Shown here piece after piece: positions 7,710-17,312 of a DNA stretch of 62,253 nucleotides. The notes under the pieces were generated by a model, which was not told the origin of the DNA, ran no database searches, and worked only from the letters and a program-made list of their open reading frames with translations. The stretch comes from an uncultured Rhodospirillales bacterium (GTDB lineage: Bacteria; Pseudomonadota; Alphaproteobacteria; Acetobacterales; Acetobacteraceae): positions 1-62,253 of the forward strand of contig CAITOL010000078.1 of assembly GCA_903893975.1 (NCBI GenBank), given 5' to 3'. Positions within the stretch are counted from its first letter, which is position 1. Each line of letters starts with the position of its first letter. The position numbers were made by a program, and so were the translations under genes.

Positions 7710-9878
7710 TCAGTTCATCCAGGCGGGGAAGAAGCGATCGTTCGCGGCGCGCGCTTCGGTGAGGGAGATGGGGTCGATACCCGGAAGTGTCAAACCCTGC
7801 CCTTGGGCGGTGCCGATGATGGCGGCCGGCACGCCGGCAGCGGTGGCGGCAACGAGGGTGGCGGCGGCATTGTCTACCGCCAGCACGTAGCGGCCTTGGT
7901 CCTCGCCGAACCAGAAAGCATGGTCGCCGGTAAGGTTGAGGGCGACGCCGGTGTTGCCGGCGAGCGCCATTTCCGCCACTGCGATCAGCAGCCCGCCATC
8001 GGAGACGTCGTGGCAGGCCCGCACGGCGCCGGACAGGATTTGCCCCCGCACGAAATCGCCGTTGCGGCGTTCGGCGGTGAGGTCGATCGGCGGCGGTGGG
8101 CCGTCCTCGCGGCCGGCGATTTCACGCAGCCAGAGCGACTGGCCGAGCCAGCCGGCGGTCTCGCCGATCAGCACTAGGGTCTGGCCGGGGGCGATGGCCT
8201 GGCCCACGGCTTGGGCGGCGTCTTCAAGCACGCCGAGGCCGCCGATGGCCGGGGTTGGCAGGATCGGCTGGCCCTCGGTTTCGTTGTAGAGGCTGACATT
8301 GCCGGAGACGACCGGGAAATCCAACGCCACGCAGGCGGCGGCCATGCCACGGATGGCGGCGGCGAACTGGCCCATGATCTCCGGCTTTTCCGGGTTGGCG
8401 AAGTTCATGTTGTCGGTGATCGCCAGCGGCTTGCCGCCGGTGGCGGTGATGTTGCGCCACGCTTCCACCACCGCTTGCATGCCGCCGAGTTCCGGGTCTG
8501 CCTGGCAGTAGCGCGGGGTGCAGTCCGTGGTCAGTGCCAGCGCGCGGGTGTGACCGTCGAGCCGGACGATCGCGGCATCGGCCGCGCCGGGGCGTTTGAC
8601 CGTCTGGCCGCCGATGGTGCTGTCATACTGGTCCCAGATCCAGGCGCGAGAGGCCAGATCGGGGCAGGCGAGCAGGGTGAGCAGGGCGGTGCGCAGGCCG
8701 ACCGGATCGGCGACCGCACCGAGGGCGGCGGGTTTCGGGGTTTCGCTAGTGGGGCGGTGGTAGAGCGGTGCCTGATCGGCCAGCGGGGCGAGGGGGATAT
8801 CGGCTTCGACGACGCCCTTGTGTTTGACCACGATGTGTCCGGTATCGGTCAACTGGCCGATGACGGCGAAATCCAGGTCCCATTTGGCGAAGATGGCGCG
8901 GGCCATTTCCTGCCGGTCTGGGCGCAGCACCATCAGCATGCGTTCCTGGCTTTCGGAGAGCATCATCTCGTAGGCCGTCATCTCGGTTTCGCGCTGCGGC
9001 AGATGGTCGAGGTCGAGTTCGATCCCGACATCACCTTTGCCGGCCATTTCCACCGAGGAGCTGGTCAGGCCGGCGGCGCCCATGTCCTGAATGGCGATGA
9101 TGGCGTCGGTGGCCATCAGTTCCAGGCAGGCTTCGATGAGGAGTTTTTCGACGAACGGGTCGCCGATTTGCACCGTGGGGCGTTTTTCCTCCGAGTCCTT
9201 CTCGAAGCTGGTGCTGGCCATGGTGGCGCCGTGGATGCCGTCGCGGCCGGTTTTGGAGCCGACATAGACCACGGGGTTGCCGATGCCGGCGGCGGCGGAG
9301 AGGAAGATTTTGTTGCGGTCGGCGATGCCCACCGTCATCGCGTTGACCAGCGGGTTGCCGTTATAGGCGGGGTGGAAATTCACCTCGCCGCCCACGGTCG
9401 GCACGCCGACGCAGTTGCCGTAGCCGCCGATACCGCGCACCACACCATCGACGACGCGCTTGGTCACGGCGAGTTTGGGGTCGCCAAAGCGCAGGGCGTT
9501 GAGGTTGGCGACCGGGCGGGCGCCCATGGTGAAGACGTCGCGCAGGATGCCGCCGACGCCGGTTGCAGCACCGGAATAGGGTTCGATGAAGCTCGGGTGG
9601 TTGTGGCTCTCCATCTTGAAGACCGCGGCCAGACCGTCGCCGATATCGACCACGCCGGCGTTTTCGCCCGGGCCGTGGATGACCCAGGGGGCCTTGGTCG
9701 GCAGGGTCTTGAGCCAGACCCGCGAGGATTTGTACGAGCAATGCTCCGACCACATGACGCTGAACACGCCGAGTTCGGTGAAGCTCGGGGTGCGGCCCAT
9801 GATGGCGAGCACGCGGCCATATTCGTCCGCGCTGAGGCCAAATTGTTTGGCGAGGGCTTGGTTAACCTGTTGCGCCAT
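7710..9878 (-). CDS. purL: Phosphoribosylformylglycinamidine synthase, PurL subunit
   Basis: The small-type PurL (722 residues) converts FGAR to FGAM with ATP, using ammonia supplied by PurQ in a complex with PurS. Clear segments are [12 protein letters not shown] near the N terminus, [40 protein letters not shown] and the second ATP-grasp-like half with [14 protein letters not shown]. The purQ stop overlaps this start (GTGATG): ATG 9878 is taken, with GTG 9881 also possible. It is the fourth gene of the purC-S-Q-L run, and bolA and grxD follow. Confidence 0.96.
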   Translation of the reverse strand: MAQQVNQALAKQFGLSADEYGRVLAIMGRTPSFTELGVFSVMWSEHCSYKSSRVWLKTLPTKAPWVIHGPGENAGVVDIGDGLAAVFKMESHNHPSFIEPYSGAATGVGGILRDVFTMGARPVANLNALRFGDPKLAVTKRVVDGVVRGIGGYGNCVGVPTVGGEVNFHPAYNGNPLVNAMTVGIADRNKIFLSAAAGIGNPVVYVGSKTGRDGIHGATMASTSFEKDSEEKRPTVQIGDPFVEKLLIEACLELMATDAIIAIQDMGAAGLTSSSVEMAGKGDVGIELDLDHLPQRETEMTAYEMMLSESQERMLMVLRPDRQEMARAIFAKWDLDFAVIGQLTDTGHIVVKHKGVVEADIPLAPLADQAPLYHRPTSETPKPAALGAVADPVGLRTALLTLLACPDLASRAWIWDQYDSTIGGQTVKRPGAADAAIVRLDGHTRALALTTDCTPRYCQADPELGGMQAVVEAWRNITATGGKPLAITDNMNFANPEKPEIMGQFAAAIRGMAAACVALDFPVVSGNVSLYNETEGQPILPTPAIGGLGVLEDAAQAVGQAIAPGQTLVLIGETAGWLGQSLWLREIAGREDGPPPPIDLTAERRNGDFVRGQILSGAVRACHDVSDGGLLIAVAEMALAGNTGVALNLTGDHAFWFGEDQGRYVLAVDNAAATLVAATAAGVPAAIIGTAQGQGLTLPGIDPISLTEARAANDRFFPAWMN

Positions 9879-10570
9879 CACGCTACCTCCAGCGCCGCGA
9901 GCGCATCGAACAAGGGCTTGCCATCGGTGCCGCCCATCAGCGGGTCCACCAGGTCTTCCGGGTGCGGCATCAGCCCCATCACCCGCAGGCTGGGGGAGAG
10001 AATGCCGGCGATGTTGCGGGCGGCGCCGTTGAAATTGGCGTCTGGCGTGACGGCGCCCTCGGCCGTGGCATAGCGCAGGGCGACGAGGTTTTCGCCTTCC
10101 AGCCGGTCCAGCGTGGCGTCATCGGCGAAGTAATTGCCGTCGCCATGCGCCATGGGGGCGCGGAACACTTCACCGGCGCGGTAGCGGTTGGTGAAGGCGG
10201 TATCGGCGCGTTCGACCCGCAGATGGCAGTCCATCGACAGGAAGCGCAGCCCGGCATTACGCAGCAGGGCGCCGGGGAGCAGGCCGGCTTCGGTGAGGAT
10301 CTGGAAGCCGTTGCAAACGCCCAGCAGGTAGCCGCCGCGGGCCACGTGGGCGCGGATCGCCGCCATCGCCGGGGACTGGGCGGCCATCGCGCCGCAGCGC
10401 AGATAGTCACCATAGCTGAACCCGCCGGGGATCACGACCAGATCGAGCCCGGTCAGATCGGCGTCTTTATGCCAGAGCATCGCCGGCGCCCGGCCGGTGC
10501 TGGCGTGCAGCGCGATCGCCATATCGCGTTCGCGGTTGATCCCGGGGAAGACGACGATGCCGGCCTTCAT
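9878..10570 (-). CDS. purQ: Phosphoribosylformylglycinamidine synthase, PurQ glutaminase subunit
   Basis: PurQ is the class I glutamine amidotransferase that feeds ammonia to PurL. The catalytic cysteine lies in [11 protein letters not shown] (C86), the oxyanion glycines in [15 protein letters not shown], and the His/Glu of the triad in [12 protein letters not shown] near the C terminus. The length of 230 residues is normal. It overlaps purS by 4 bp (ATGA) and purL by a few bases, so translational coupling across the three subunits of one enzyme is likely. Confidence 0.96.
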   Translation of the reverse strand: MKAGIVVFPGINRERDMAIALHASTGRAPAMLWHKDADLTGLDLVVIPGGFSYGDYLRCGAMAAQSPAMAAIRAHVARGGYLLGVCNGFQILTEAGLLPGALLRNAGLRFLSMDCHLRVERADTAFTNRYRAGEVFRAPMAHGDGNYFADDATLDRLEGENLVALRYATAEGAVTPDANFNGAARNIAGILSPSLRVMGLMPHPEDLVDPLMGGTDGKPLFDALAALEVA

Positions 10571-10809
10571 GGTTTGATCTCGACCTTGAAGCTTTCGATC
10601 ACCGTGTTGGCGAGCAGTTTGCGCGCCATGTCCTCGGCCGCGGCCTTGGCCTTGGCGGGGTCGGTTTCGGCGAGTTCCAACTGGATGATCTTGCCCTGGC
10701 GCACTTCGCCAACGCCGGCGAAACCCAGGCCATGCAGCGCCTGGCCGATGGCCTTGCCCTGCGGGTCCAGCACGCCCGCCTTCAACATAATCGTCACTTC
10801 AGCCTTCAT
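10567..10809 (-). CDS. purS: Phosphoribosylformylglycinamidine synthase, PurS subunit
   Basis: PurS is the 80-residue structural subunit that joins PurQ to PurL and helps channel ammonia. The pattern [20 protein letters not shown] at the start and the middle [19 protein letters not shown] are characteristic. It overlaps purC upstream and purQ downstream by 4 bp each. Presence of purS agrees with the short PurL found here; organisms with the long single-chain PurL lack it. Confidence 0.95.
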   Translation of the reverse strand: MKAEVTIMLKAGVLDPQGKAIGQALHGLGFAGVGEVRQGKIIQLELAETDPAKAKAAAEDMARKLLANTVIESFKVEIKP

Positions 10810-11570
10810 TGCATAACCTCCGGCCCCTTCATGTCCCGCACACCCGCTTCCGGCAGAATGCCCAGGCGGCGCGCGACCTCCTGATACGCTTCTTCGACCT
10901 TACCGAGGTCGCGCCGGAAGCGGTCTTTATCCATTTTCTCGTTCGTCTTGCTGTCCCACAGCCGGCAATTATCCGGGCTGATTTCATCGGCCAGCACGAT
11001 TCGCATTTCGTCGTTTTCCCATAGCCGGCCAAACTCGATCTTGAAATCGACCAAGGTGATGCCGACGCCGAGAAACAGCCCGGCCAGGAAATCGTTGATG
11101 CGCAAGGTCAGGGCGACGATGTCGTCCATATCCTGCGGCACGGCCCAGCCGAAGCAGGTGATATGTTCTTCCGACACCATCGGGTCGCCGAGCGCGTCGT
11201 TCTTGTAGTAATATTCGATGATAGAGCGGGGCAGGCGGGTGCCTTCCGCGATGCCCAGCCGGGTCGACAGGCTGCCGGCGGCGACGTTGCGCACGACGAT
11301 TTCGACCGGGATGATTTCCACTTCGCGGATCAACTGCTCGCGCATGTTCAGCCGGCGGACGAAATGCGTGGGGATGCCGATATCGGCCAGCCGCAGCATC
11401 AGATATTCGGAAATCCGGTTGTTCAGCACGCCCTTGCCGGTGATGACGCCCTTGCGGGTGCCATTCAGGGCGGTGGCGTCGTCTTTGAAATACTGCACGA
11501 GGGTACCGGGCTCCGGCCCCTCAAACAGGATTTTGGCTTTACCCTCATAGAGCTGGCGGCGGCGGGCCAT
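10806..11570 (-). CDS. purC: SAICAR synthetase
   Basis: PurC joins aspartate to CAIR with ATP hydrolysis to give SAICAR. The 254-residue product starts [18 protein letters not shown] and carries the family motifs [19 protein letters not shown] and [12 protein letters not shown], then [14 protein letters not shown]. The reading frame is open 17 codons further upstream, but the internal ATG (11568-11570) aligns with the conserved N terminus. This is the first gene of the purC-S-Q-L-bolA-grxD string; the 144 bp between it and the divergent aspartic-protease gene should hold the operon promoter, though I see no clear operator. Confidence 0.96.
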   Translation of the reverse strand: MARRRQLYEGKAKILFEGPEPGTLVQYFKDDATALNGTRKGVITGKGVLNNRISEYLMLRLADIGIPTHFVRRLNMREQLIREVEIIPVEIVVRNVAAGSLSTRLGIAEGTRLPRSIIEYYYKNDALGDPMVSEEHITCFGWAVPQDMDDIVALTLRINDFLAGLFLGVGITLVDFKIEFGRLWENDEMRIVLADEISPDNCRLWDSKTNEKMDKDRFRRDLGKVEEAYQEVARRLGILPEAGVRDMKGPEVMQ

Positions 11571-11714
11571 TGGCGTTCCCAGTTGCGATCGTCGGCGGGC
11601 GGCTGCCCAAAAATGCTGCAATGCCGCAAATCCGGCGGTGCGGGAAGCGGTATAGCAGGGACGCTGTCTATGTCATAAGGGGGGCTGCCCCGCCCCATAT
11701 GCAAGGCCAAAGCG

Positions 11715-12761
11715 ATGCGCCTGTTTCATGCCGCCCCGATCGTGCTGCTTTTGTGCGCTGGATGCGCCAATCCGGACCCGGTGCAGGTTCGTGCGCGAAT
11801 CCTGGCGCAGCAGGCGCAGAGCCAGCCGGCGGCGCCGGCGGTGGCCGCTGCGCCGGTGCCGGAATGCGGGCTGCCGGCGCGGTTCGACACGCTGGCGGTG
11901 CGGATGGATGGGCTGCAACCGGTGGTGCGGGTGGGCATGGATGAGGCGACGGCGACGATGGTGCTGGACACCGGTGCGTCTGAAACCATCGTCACTACCG
12001 GGCTTGCCGCGCGGTTTAATGCCCGCGCCGCCCAGCCGGCGACGCAGCGCAGTTTTGTTGGCATTGATGGGCGCACCGCGGTGCAGCGTGGCTTTGTCGA
12101 TACGCTGAAGCTGGGGACCGCCACTTTGCGGCAGGTGAACCTGACCATCAGCCCGGCCAGCCTGGGCACCCCGGCGCAACCGCGCGATGGGCTGTTGGGG
12201 CTGGATCTGCTGGGGCTGTTCGATATGGACCTCGACCTCGCCGGGGGGCGGGTGAAGCTCTATCGCGGGAAATTATGCCCCGATGCGGCAAGCCCCTGGC
12301 CGGTGGCGGCGACCGAGGTGAAGGCGCGGCGGGCGAAGCTCGACCCACTGCTCGGGGCCGAGCAACTGCCGGCCAATCGGGCCGAGCAACGCGCTGCCCG
12401 GCTGGAGGTGCCGGTGGTGCTGAACGGCAAAATTGTCTGGGCGTTAATCGATACCGGGGCGACGAACTCCGTGGTGGCCGCGGATACCGCGCGCACGGTG
12501 GGGGTGACCGAGGCCGCGCTGGCGGGGGACCCGGTGGGGCAGACTTTGGGGGCCGGGGGCAAAACCGCCTTGGTGCATCTGCACAGCTTCGACAGTCTGC
12601 GGGTGGCCGGCGAAGCTTTGCCGCAGCCGCGCCTGCTGATCGGCCCTTTGCCGGCTGGGACGGCGATGCTGCTGGGGGCGGATTATCTGCGCAACCATCG
12701 GGTGTGGCTGAGTTATGCAACGGCGCGGGTGTTTGTCGCCAAGGAGAAGCTGGCGGATTAA
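11715..12761 (+). CDS. Double-domain retropepsin-like aspartic protease, probable lipoprotein
   Basis: A 348-residue protein with two retroviral-type aspartyl protease modules. The first has VLDTGASETIV (DTG at 85-87), the second ALIDTGATNSVV (DTG at 246-248); each is followed by the hydrophobic Gly segment expected later in the fold (LLGLDLLG and LLGADYLRN). The N terminus MRLFHAAPIVLLLCAGC looks like a lipoprotein signal with Cys17 as the lipidated residue, then an Ala/Pro/Gln-rich linker. Bacterial proteins with two DTG modules could form an intramolecular pair like pepsin. Envelope location is inferred; substrate unknown. Confidence 0.85.
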   Translation: MRLFHAAPIVLLLCAGCANPDPVQVRARILAQQAQSQPAAPAVAAAPVPECGLPARFDTLAVRMDGLQPVVRVGMDEATATMVLDTGASETIVTTGLAARFNARAAQPATQRSFVGIDGRTAVQRGFVDTLKLGTATLRQVNLTISPASLGTPAQPRDGLLGLDLLGLFDMDLDLAGGRVKLYRGKLCPDAASPWPVAATEVKARRAKLDPLLGAEQLPANRAEQRAARLEVPVVLNGKIVWALIDTGATNSVVAADTARTVGVTEAALAGDPVGQTLGAGGKTALVHLHSFDSLRVAGEALPQPRLLIGPLPAGTAMLLGADYLRNHRVWLSYATARVFVAKEKLAD

Positions 12762-12774
12762 GGCGCTGACATGA

Positions 12775-12806
12775 AAACGGCCAGAGCGTTGCCGCCCTGG
12801 CCGTTT
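12775..12806. terminator. Bidirectional hairpin terminator
   Basis: A perfect 10 bp inverted repeat, AAACGGCCAG (12775-12784) and CTGGCCGTTT (12797-12806), with a 12-base loop lies between the convergent protease and P450 genes. The A/T ends give a short U run in either direction, consistent with a shared terminator. Confidence 0.7.
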
Positions 12807-12828
12807 CGGTATTTGGTGAGGCCCGACG

Positions 12829-14082
12829 TTACGCCGGAATGACCACGTTCAGTTCCTCAATGCCATGCACGAAGCTGGACAGCACCCGCTTGGGCGTGCC
12901 GTGCACTTCGATTTTCGGGAAACGCTTGAGGATTTCTTCCCACAGTATTTTCAACTGCATTTCCGCCAGCCGGTTGCCGACGCAGCGGTGAATGCCGAAG
13001 CCGAAGGACAGATGCTGGCGCGGGCGCTTGCGGTCGATGATGAAGGCGTTCGGATTTTCGATCGCGCTGTCGTCGCGGTTGCCGGAGCAATACCACATCA
13101 CGACCTTGTCGCCCTTTTTGATCAGCTTGCCGCCAACTTCATGGTCTTCCAACGCGGTGCGGCGCATGTGGGAGAGCGGGGTCTGGTAGCGGATGATCTC
13201 CGGCACCATGCTGTCGATCAAAGCGGGGTTATCGATCAGCTTCTGATACTGATCCGGGTTCTGGCTCAGCGCCCAAAGCCCGCCGGACATGGAGTTGCGG
13301 GTGGTGTCGTTGCCGCCGACGATCAGCAGGATCAGGTTGCCGAGGAACTGATCCGGGGTCATGTGCCGGGTGGCTTCGGCGTGCGCCATCATCGAGATCA
13401 GGTCCGGCCGCATGTCGGCGTTGATGCGCTCGTTCCAAAGGCGGGTGAAGTAGGTGAGGCAGTCGGCGAGGATTTCCTCGCGCTCCTCCTCGGACTTCAC
13501 CAAACCGGCGGCGAGGTCGGCGGTGGCGACATCGGACCAGTAGGTCAGCTTGCGCCGATCTTCGAACGGAAAGTCGAACAAGGTGGCCAGCATCTGCGTG
13601 GTCAGCTCGATCGAGACTTTTTCGACCCAGTTGAACATTTCCCCGCGCGGCAGGCTTTCCAGCACTTTGATGGTGCGTTCGCGGATGCCGACTTCCATCA
13701 TCGCCAGGTTTTGCGGCGCGACGATGGGGCTGACCGCTTTGCGCTGTTCGTCATGGCGTGGCGCGTCCATGGCGATGAAGCTTTCGCGGCGCACTTCGGG
13801 GCGACGATCGCGAATGGTGATGCCGCCGAGTTCAGCGGCCGAGGAGAACACCTTGTTATTGCTGTCCACCGCCATGATGTCGTTATAGCGGGTGATGGAC
13901 CAATACGGACCGAACTGGCTTTCGGCGGTGTAGTGCACCGGGTCTTCGGCGCGCAGGCGGGCGAAGTAGGGGTAATGTTCCTGGTTCTTGAACAGGAGCG
14001 GCTGGCCGGGGTCGAGCTTGTCGAGCGGCAGGGAGAAAGGTTCCGACTCAAGTTGACCTGTCGGGAATGGCGCGTCGTTCAT
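12829..14082 (-). CDS. Cytochrome P450 of the CYP153 type (alkane/fatty-acid terminal hydroxylase)
   Basis: A soluble 417-residue P450. The I-helix oxygen-binding motif is LLIVGGNDTTRNSMSGG (GGNDTT at 256-261), the ExxR pair is E295/R298, and the heme loop FGFGIHRCVGNRLAEMQL places the thiolate ligand at Cys367. The I-helix and heme-loop wording is typical of CYP153, which hydroxylates terminal carbons of medium-chain alkanes, alkenes or fatty acids. A GGGAGG ribosome site precedes the ATG. Ferredoxin and ferredoxin reductase genes lie directly upstream on the same strand, giving a full class I electron chain. Exact substrate cannot be read from sequence. Confidence 0.93.
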   Translation of the reverse strand: MNDAPFPTGQLESEPFSLPLDKLDPGQPLLFKNQEHYPYFARLRAEDPVHYTAESQFGPYWSITRYNDIMAVDSNNKVFSSAAELGGITIRDRRPEVRRESFIAMDAPRHDEQRKAVSPIVAPQNLAMMEVGIRERTIKVLESLPRGEMFNWVEKVSIELTTQMLATLFDFPFEDRRKLTYWSDVATADLAAGLVKSEEEREEILADCLTYFTRLWNERINADMRPDLISMMAHAEATRHMTPDQFLGNLILLIVGGNDTTRNSMSGGLWALSQNPDQYQKLIDNPALIDSMVPEIIRYQTPLSHMRRTALEDHEVGGKLIKKGDKVVMWYCSGNRDDSAIENPNAFIIDRKRPRQHLSFGFGIHRCVGNRLAEMQLKILWEEILKRFPKIEVHGTPKRVLSSFVHGIEELNVVIPA

Positions 14083-14147
14083 AGAATTTCCTCCCGGAAA
14101 TGCCGCGACCGGTTATGCCCGGCCTGCGGCGCGGTTCATCGTGGCGC

Positions 14148-14468
14148 TTAGTGTTGCCCCTCTGGCATGCGCACCACAAGGCCTTCGAGCTCTGCGGTGA
14201 CCGGAATCTGGCAGGAAAGGCGCGAATTCGGCTTCACTTCGGCGGCGAAGTTCAGCATGGCGGACTCGGCTTCGGTGCGGGCGCCGGTCTTGGCTTCCCA
14301 TTCCGGTTCGACGAACACATGGCAGGTGGCGCAGGCGCAGGCGCCGCCGCAATCGGCGTCGATCCCCGGAACCGCGTTGCCCACGGCGGCTTCCATCAGG
14401 CTTTTGCCGAGTTCGGCTTCGACCGTGTGCGCGGTTCCGTTATGTTCGATGAAAGTCACTTGCGGCAT
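14148..14468 (-). CDS. [2Fe-2S] adrenodoxin/putidaredoxin-type ferredoxin
   Basis: A 106-residue ferredoxin that shuttles electrons from the reductase to the P450. The cluster ligands are in DADCGGACACATCHVFVEP (C40, C46, C49; the Cx5Cxx C pattern) and NSRLSCQIPV (C86). Cys44 is an additional cysteine. ATG 14468 has GAGGG eight bases upstream and is preferred over GTG 14474. It lies 65 bp before the P450 and 44 bp after the reductase on the same strand. Confidence 0.94.
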   Translation of the reverse strand: MPQVTFIEHNGTAHTVEAELGKSLMEAAVGNAVPGIDADCGGACACATCHVFVEPEWEAKTGARTEAESAMLNFAAEVKPNSRLSCQIPVTAELEGLVVRMPEGQH

Positions 14469-14518
14469 AATCACGTCCCTCAGTTTGGTTGTTGCCCGAC
14501 GCCCATCCGGATTGCCGG

Positions 14519-15757
14519 TTACGGTTGCGCCAGATCTTTCATGGCAATCGACATATCACAAATTTTGTCGGCTGCCAGTTGGCTGCCCTTGGAAATCAGC
14601 AGACGGCCGGCCATGAAGGCGTCGGCCATGTTGACCGCTTCGACCGCGCGCAGGCTGTTGTCGTCGGCGAGGTGGAAGACGGCGAAGCTTTCCGTCGCCG
14701 GGTCGCCGCGCAGCACGGTATGGGTGGCGCCGAAGGGCAGGCCGACGATTTGCAGCTTCAGGTCGAACTGGTCGGACCAGAACCAGGGCACTTCCGGCGC
14801 GGCCGGGGCGCGACCGCAAATGGCGCCGGCGGCTTGGCGGGCTTGTTCGAGTGCGTTGGGCACCGATTCCAGCCGGAAGTCGCGGCCGTAATGCGGCAGC
14901 GGGCGCCAGGTGCAATCGCCCACCGCGAAGACGGCCGGGTCTGAGGTGCGGGCGGCCAGATCGACGATGATGCCCTGATCACAGGCGATGCCGGCGTCGC
15001 GGGCGAGTTCGACATTGGCGACCGCGCCCACGCCGACCAATGCGACGTCGCAGGGCACCAGCCGCCCGTCGCCCAGGCGCACGCCGGTTACATGGCCGTC
15101 CGCGCCTTCCAATGCCGCGACCTGGGCGCCGAGCTCGATGGTGACGCCGCGTTTGCGGTGGGCGGTCTGGTAGGCGTGCGACAGCGCTTCGGAGGCGACG
15201 CGGGCGAGGACCCGGCTTTCGCGTTCGATCACGGTCGCCGTGGCGCCCAAAGCGAGCGCGGAGGCCGCTGCTTCCAGCCCGATATAGCCGCCGCCGACCA
15301 CGGCCAGTTTGCGGCCCGGCCCGAGGGCGGCCTTCAACTGGTCCGCATCGGCGGCGGTGCGCAGTTCCAACACCCCGGCCAGGTCCATGCCGGGGATCGG
15401 CAGCCGGCGCGCGCGGGCGCCGGTGGCCAGGATCAGCCAGTCATAGCCCACGGTTTCGCCGCTGTCGGTGGTGACGGTTTTGGCCGTGCGGTCGATGGCG
15501 GTGACGGTGGTGGACAGGCGCAGGCTGATATCCGCCTTGTCGTAAAACGCGGGCGGACGCAAGGCGAGGGAGGCGGCGTCGGCCTCCCCCTTCAGCCAGG
15601 CTTTGGAGAGCGGCGGGCGTTGATATGGCGGGATCGGTTCGGTGCCGAACACGGTGATGCCGCCCTTGAAGCCATATTGCCGAAGGCTTGCCGCCACCGC
15701 GCCGCCGCCATGGCCGGCGCCGACGATGACGATCTGCTGTTGCGCGGTGTCGGACAT
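14519..15757 (-). CDS. NAD(P)H-dependent ferredoxin reductase (putidaredoxin reductase type)
   Basis: A 412-residue FAD flavoprotein that passes electrons from NAD(P)H to the adjacent ferredoxin. The N-terminal FAD fold is IVIVGAGHGGGAVAASLRQYG, the NAD(P) fold is VVGGGYIGLEAAAS, and the second FAD contact is AVFAVGDC. The C-terminal FAD/NAD-linked reductase domain follows. The ribosome site overlaps the stop of the upstream aldehyde dehydrogenase, one base separating the two genes, so the four genes mmsA-like, reductase, ferredoxin and P450 look like one operon. Confidence 0.94.
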   Translation of the reverse strand: MSDTAQQQIVIVGAGHGGGAVAASLRQYGFKGGITVFGTEPIPPYQRPPLSKAWLKGEADAASLALRPPAFYDKADISLRLSTTVTAIDRTAKTVTTDSGETVGYDWLILATGARARRLPIPGMDLAGVLELRTAADADQLKAALGPGRKLAVVGGGYIGLEAAASALALGATATVIERESRVLARVASEALSHAYQTAHRKRGVTIELGAQVAALEGADGHVTGVRLGDGRLVPCDVALVGVGAVANVELARDAGIACDQGIIVDLAARTSDPAVFAVGDCTWRPLPHYGRDFRLESVPNALEQARQAAGAICGRAPAAPEVPWFWSDQFDLKLQIVGLPFGATHTVLRGDPATESFAVFHLADDNSLRAVEAVNMADAFMAGRLLISKGSQLAADKICDMSIAMKDLAQP

Positions 15758-15758
15758 G

Positions 15759-17246
15759 TTACCTCCCGATCTGCGGCATGGAGAACTCGGCGCCGGGATT
15801 GGCGCCCCAACGCTGGGTGATCGCCTTCATGCGGGTGTAGAAGCGCACGCCTTCCGGCCCGTGCATGTGGTGATCGCCGTAGAGCGAGGCCTTCCAGCCG
15901 CCGAAGCTGTGGAAGGCGGCCGGCACCGGGATGGGTACGTTGATGCCGACCATGCCGATTTTGATCGCGCTGGCGAAGTTGCGGGCCGCGCCGCCATCGG
16001 CGGTGAACAGCGCGGTGCCGTTGCCGAAGCGATGCGCGTTGATCAGTTGGATAGCGTCGCCGATGGATTTCGCACGCACCACACCGAGCACCGGCCCGAA
16101 GATTTCCTCCTGGTAGATGGTCATGTCCGGCGTCACGTTGTCGAACAGCGAGCCGCCGATGAAGAAGCCGCCCTCGTAGCCTTGCAGGCTCAGACCGCGG
16201 CCATCGACCACGAGTTTGGCACCTTCGGCCACGCCTTTGTCGACGTAAGAGGCGACTTTGGCGCGGTGCTCGCCGGTGACCAGCGGGCCCATTTCGGCTT
16301 CTTTATCCGTGCCCGGCCCGACTTTGAGCGCGCGAATGCGCGGGGCCAGTTTTTCGATCAGCCGGTCACCGACATCGCCGACCGCGACGGCGACCGAGAC
16401 CGCCATGCAGCGTTCGCCGGCGCTGCCATAGGCTGCACCCATCAAAGCATCGACCGCGCCGTCCAGATCGGCATCGGGCATGACGACGAGGTGGTTCTTG
16501 GCGCCGCCGAGGGCCTGTACCCGCTTGCCGGCATGGGTGCCGCGACGATAGATCGCCTCGGCAATCGGGGTGGAGCCGACGAAGCTGATGGCTTCCACGC
16601 CGGGGCTGTCGAGCAGGGCTTCCACCGCATCGCGCCCGCCTTGCACCACCTGGAACACGCCGGGGGGCACGCCGGCTTCATGCAGCAGATCGGCCAGCAG
16701 CAGGCTGGCGGAGGGGTCTTTTTCCGACGGCTTGAGGATGAAGCAGTTGCCGGTCGCCAGTGCCACCGGGATCATCCACAGCGGCACCATGGCGGGGAAG
16801 TTGAACGGGGTGATGCCGGCGACCACGCCCAGCGGCTGGCGCATGGTCCAGGCATCGATGCCGGTGGCGACCGCTTCGGTGAACTCGCCCTTCAGTAGAT
16901 GCGGAATGCCGCAGGCGAATTCCACCACTTCCAGCCCGCGTTGCACTTCGCCCTCGGCATCCGACAGGACCTTGCCGTGTTCGGCGGTGATGAGCGCGGC
17001 GAGTTTCTTGGTGTTGATCTCCAGCAGTTCTTTGAACTTGAACATCACCCGGGCGCGGCGCAGCGGCGGGGTTGCGGCCCAGGCCGGCCAGGCGGCATTG
17101 GCGAAGGCGACGGCCTGCGCGATGACATCACCGCCGCCGAGGGCAACGCGGCCGGTGACCTCTCCGGTGGCGGGATTGAAGACGTCCTGGCTGGCGCCGC
17201 TGCCGGCGACGTGCCGCCCGTTCAGGAAATGGCCGATCTGTTGCAT
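15759..17246 (-). CDS. mmsA: Methylmalonate-semialdehyde dehydrogenase (CoA-acylating) family
   Basis: A 495-residue aldehyde dehydrogenase of the MmsA type, which oxidises (methyl)malonate semialdehyde to propionyl- or acetyl-CoA in valine, beta-alanine and inositol catabolism. [14 protein letters not shown], the NAD-binding [12 protein letters not shown] and the catalytic [11 protein letters not shown] (Cys280) are all MmsA-like. ATG 17246 has a GGAGG site; the longer open frame upstream is ignored. It leads the CYP153 operon with only one base before the reductase gene. Valine-pathway partners are absent nearby, so use on an aldehyde from alkane or fatty-acid oxidation is possible. Confidence 0.93.
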   Translation of the reverse strand: MQQIGHFLNGRHVAGSGASQDVFNPATGEVTGRVALGGGDVIAQAVAFANAAWPAWAATPPLRRARVMFKFKELLEINTKKLAALITAEHGKVLSDAEGEVQRGLEVVEFACGIPHLLKGEFTEAVATGIDAWTMRQPLGVVAGITPFNFPAMVPLWMIPVALATGNCFILKPSEKDPSASLLLADLLHEAGVPPGVFQVVQGGRDAVEALLDSPGVEAISFVGSTPIAEAIYRRGTHAGKRVQALGGAKNHLVVMPDADLDGAVDALMGAAYGSAGERCMAVSVAVAVGDVGDRLIEKLAPRIRALKVGPGTDKEAEMGPLVTGEHRAKVASYVDKGVAEGAKLVVDGRGLSLQGYEGGFFIGGSLFDNVTPDMTIYQEEIFGPVLGVVRAKSIGDAIQLINAHRFGNGTALFTADGGAARNFASAIKIGMVGINVPIPVPAAFHSFGGWKASLYGDHHMHGPEGVRFYTRMKAITQRWGANPGAEFSMPQIGR

Positions 17247-17312
17247 GATGTTACCTCCGCTGGGCGTATTACATTCATCGACCATGTGCCGCATTCCGCC
17301 GCGCTGTGCTAG

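Noticed and set aside
8211-10073. A 620-codon open frame on the plus strand opposite purL and purQ
   Set aside because: It is antisense to two well-conserved purine genes, has repetitive Gly/Ala/Asp-rich composition, and contains no recognisable domain. Long open antisense frames are expected in such GC-rich DNA.
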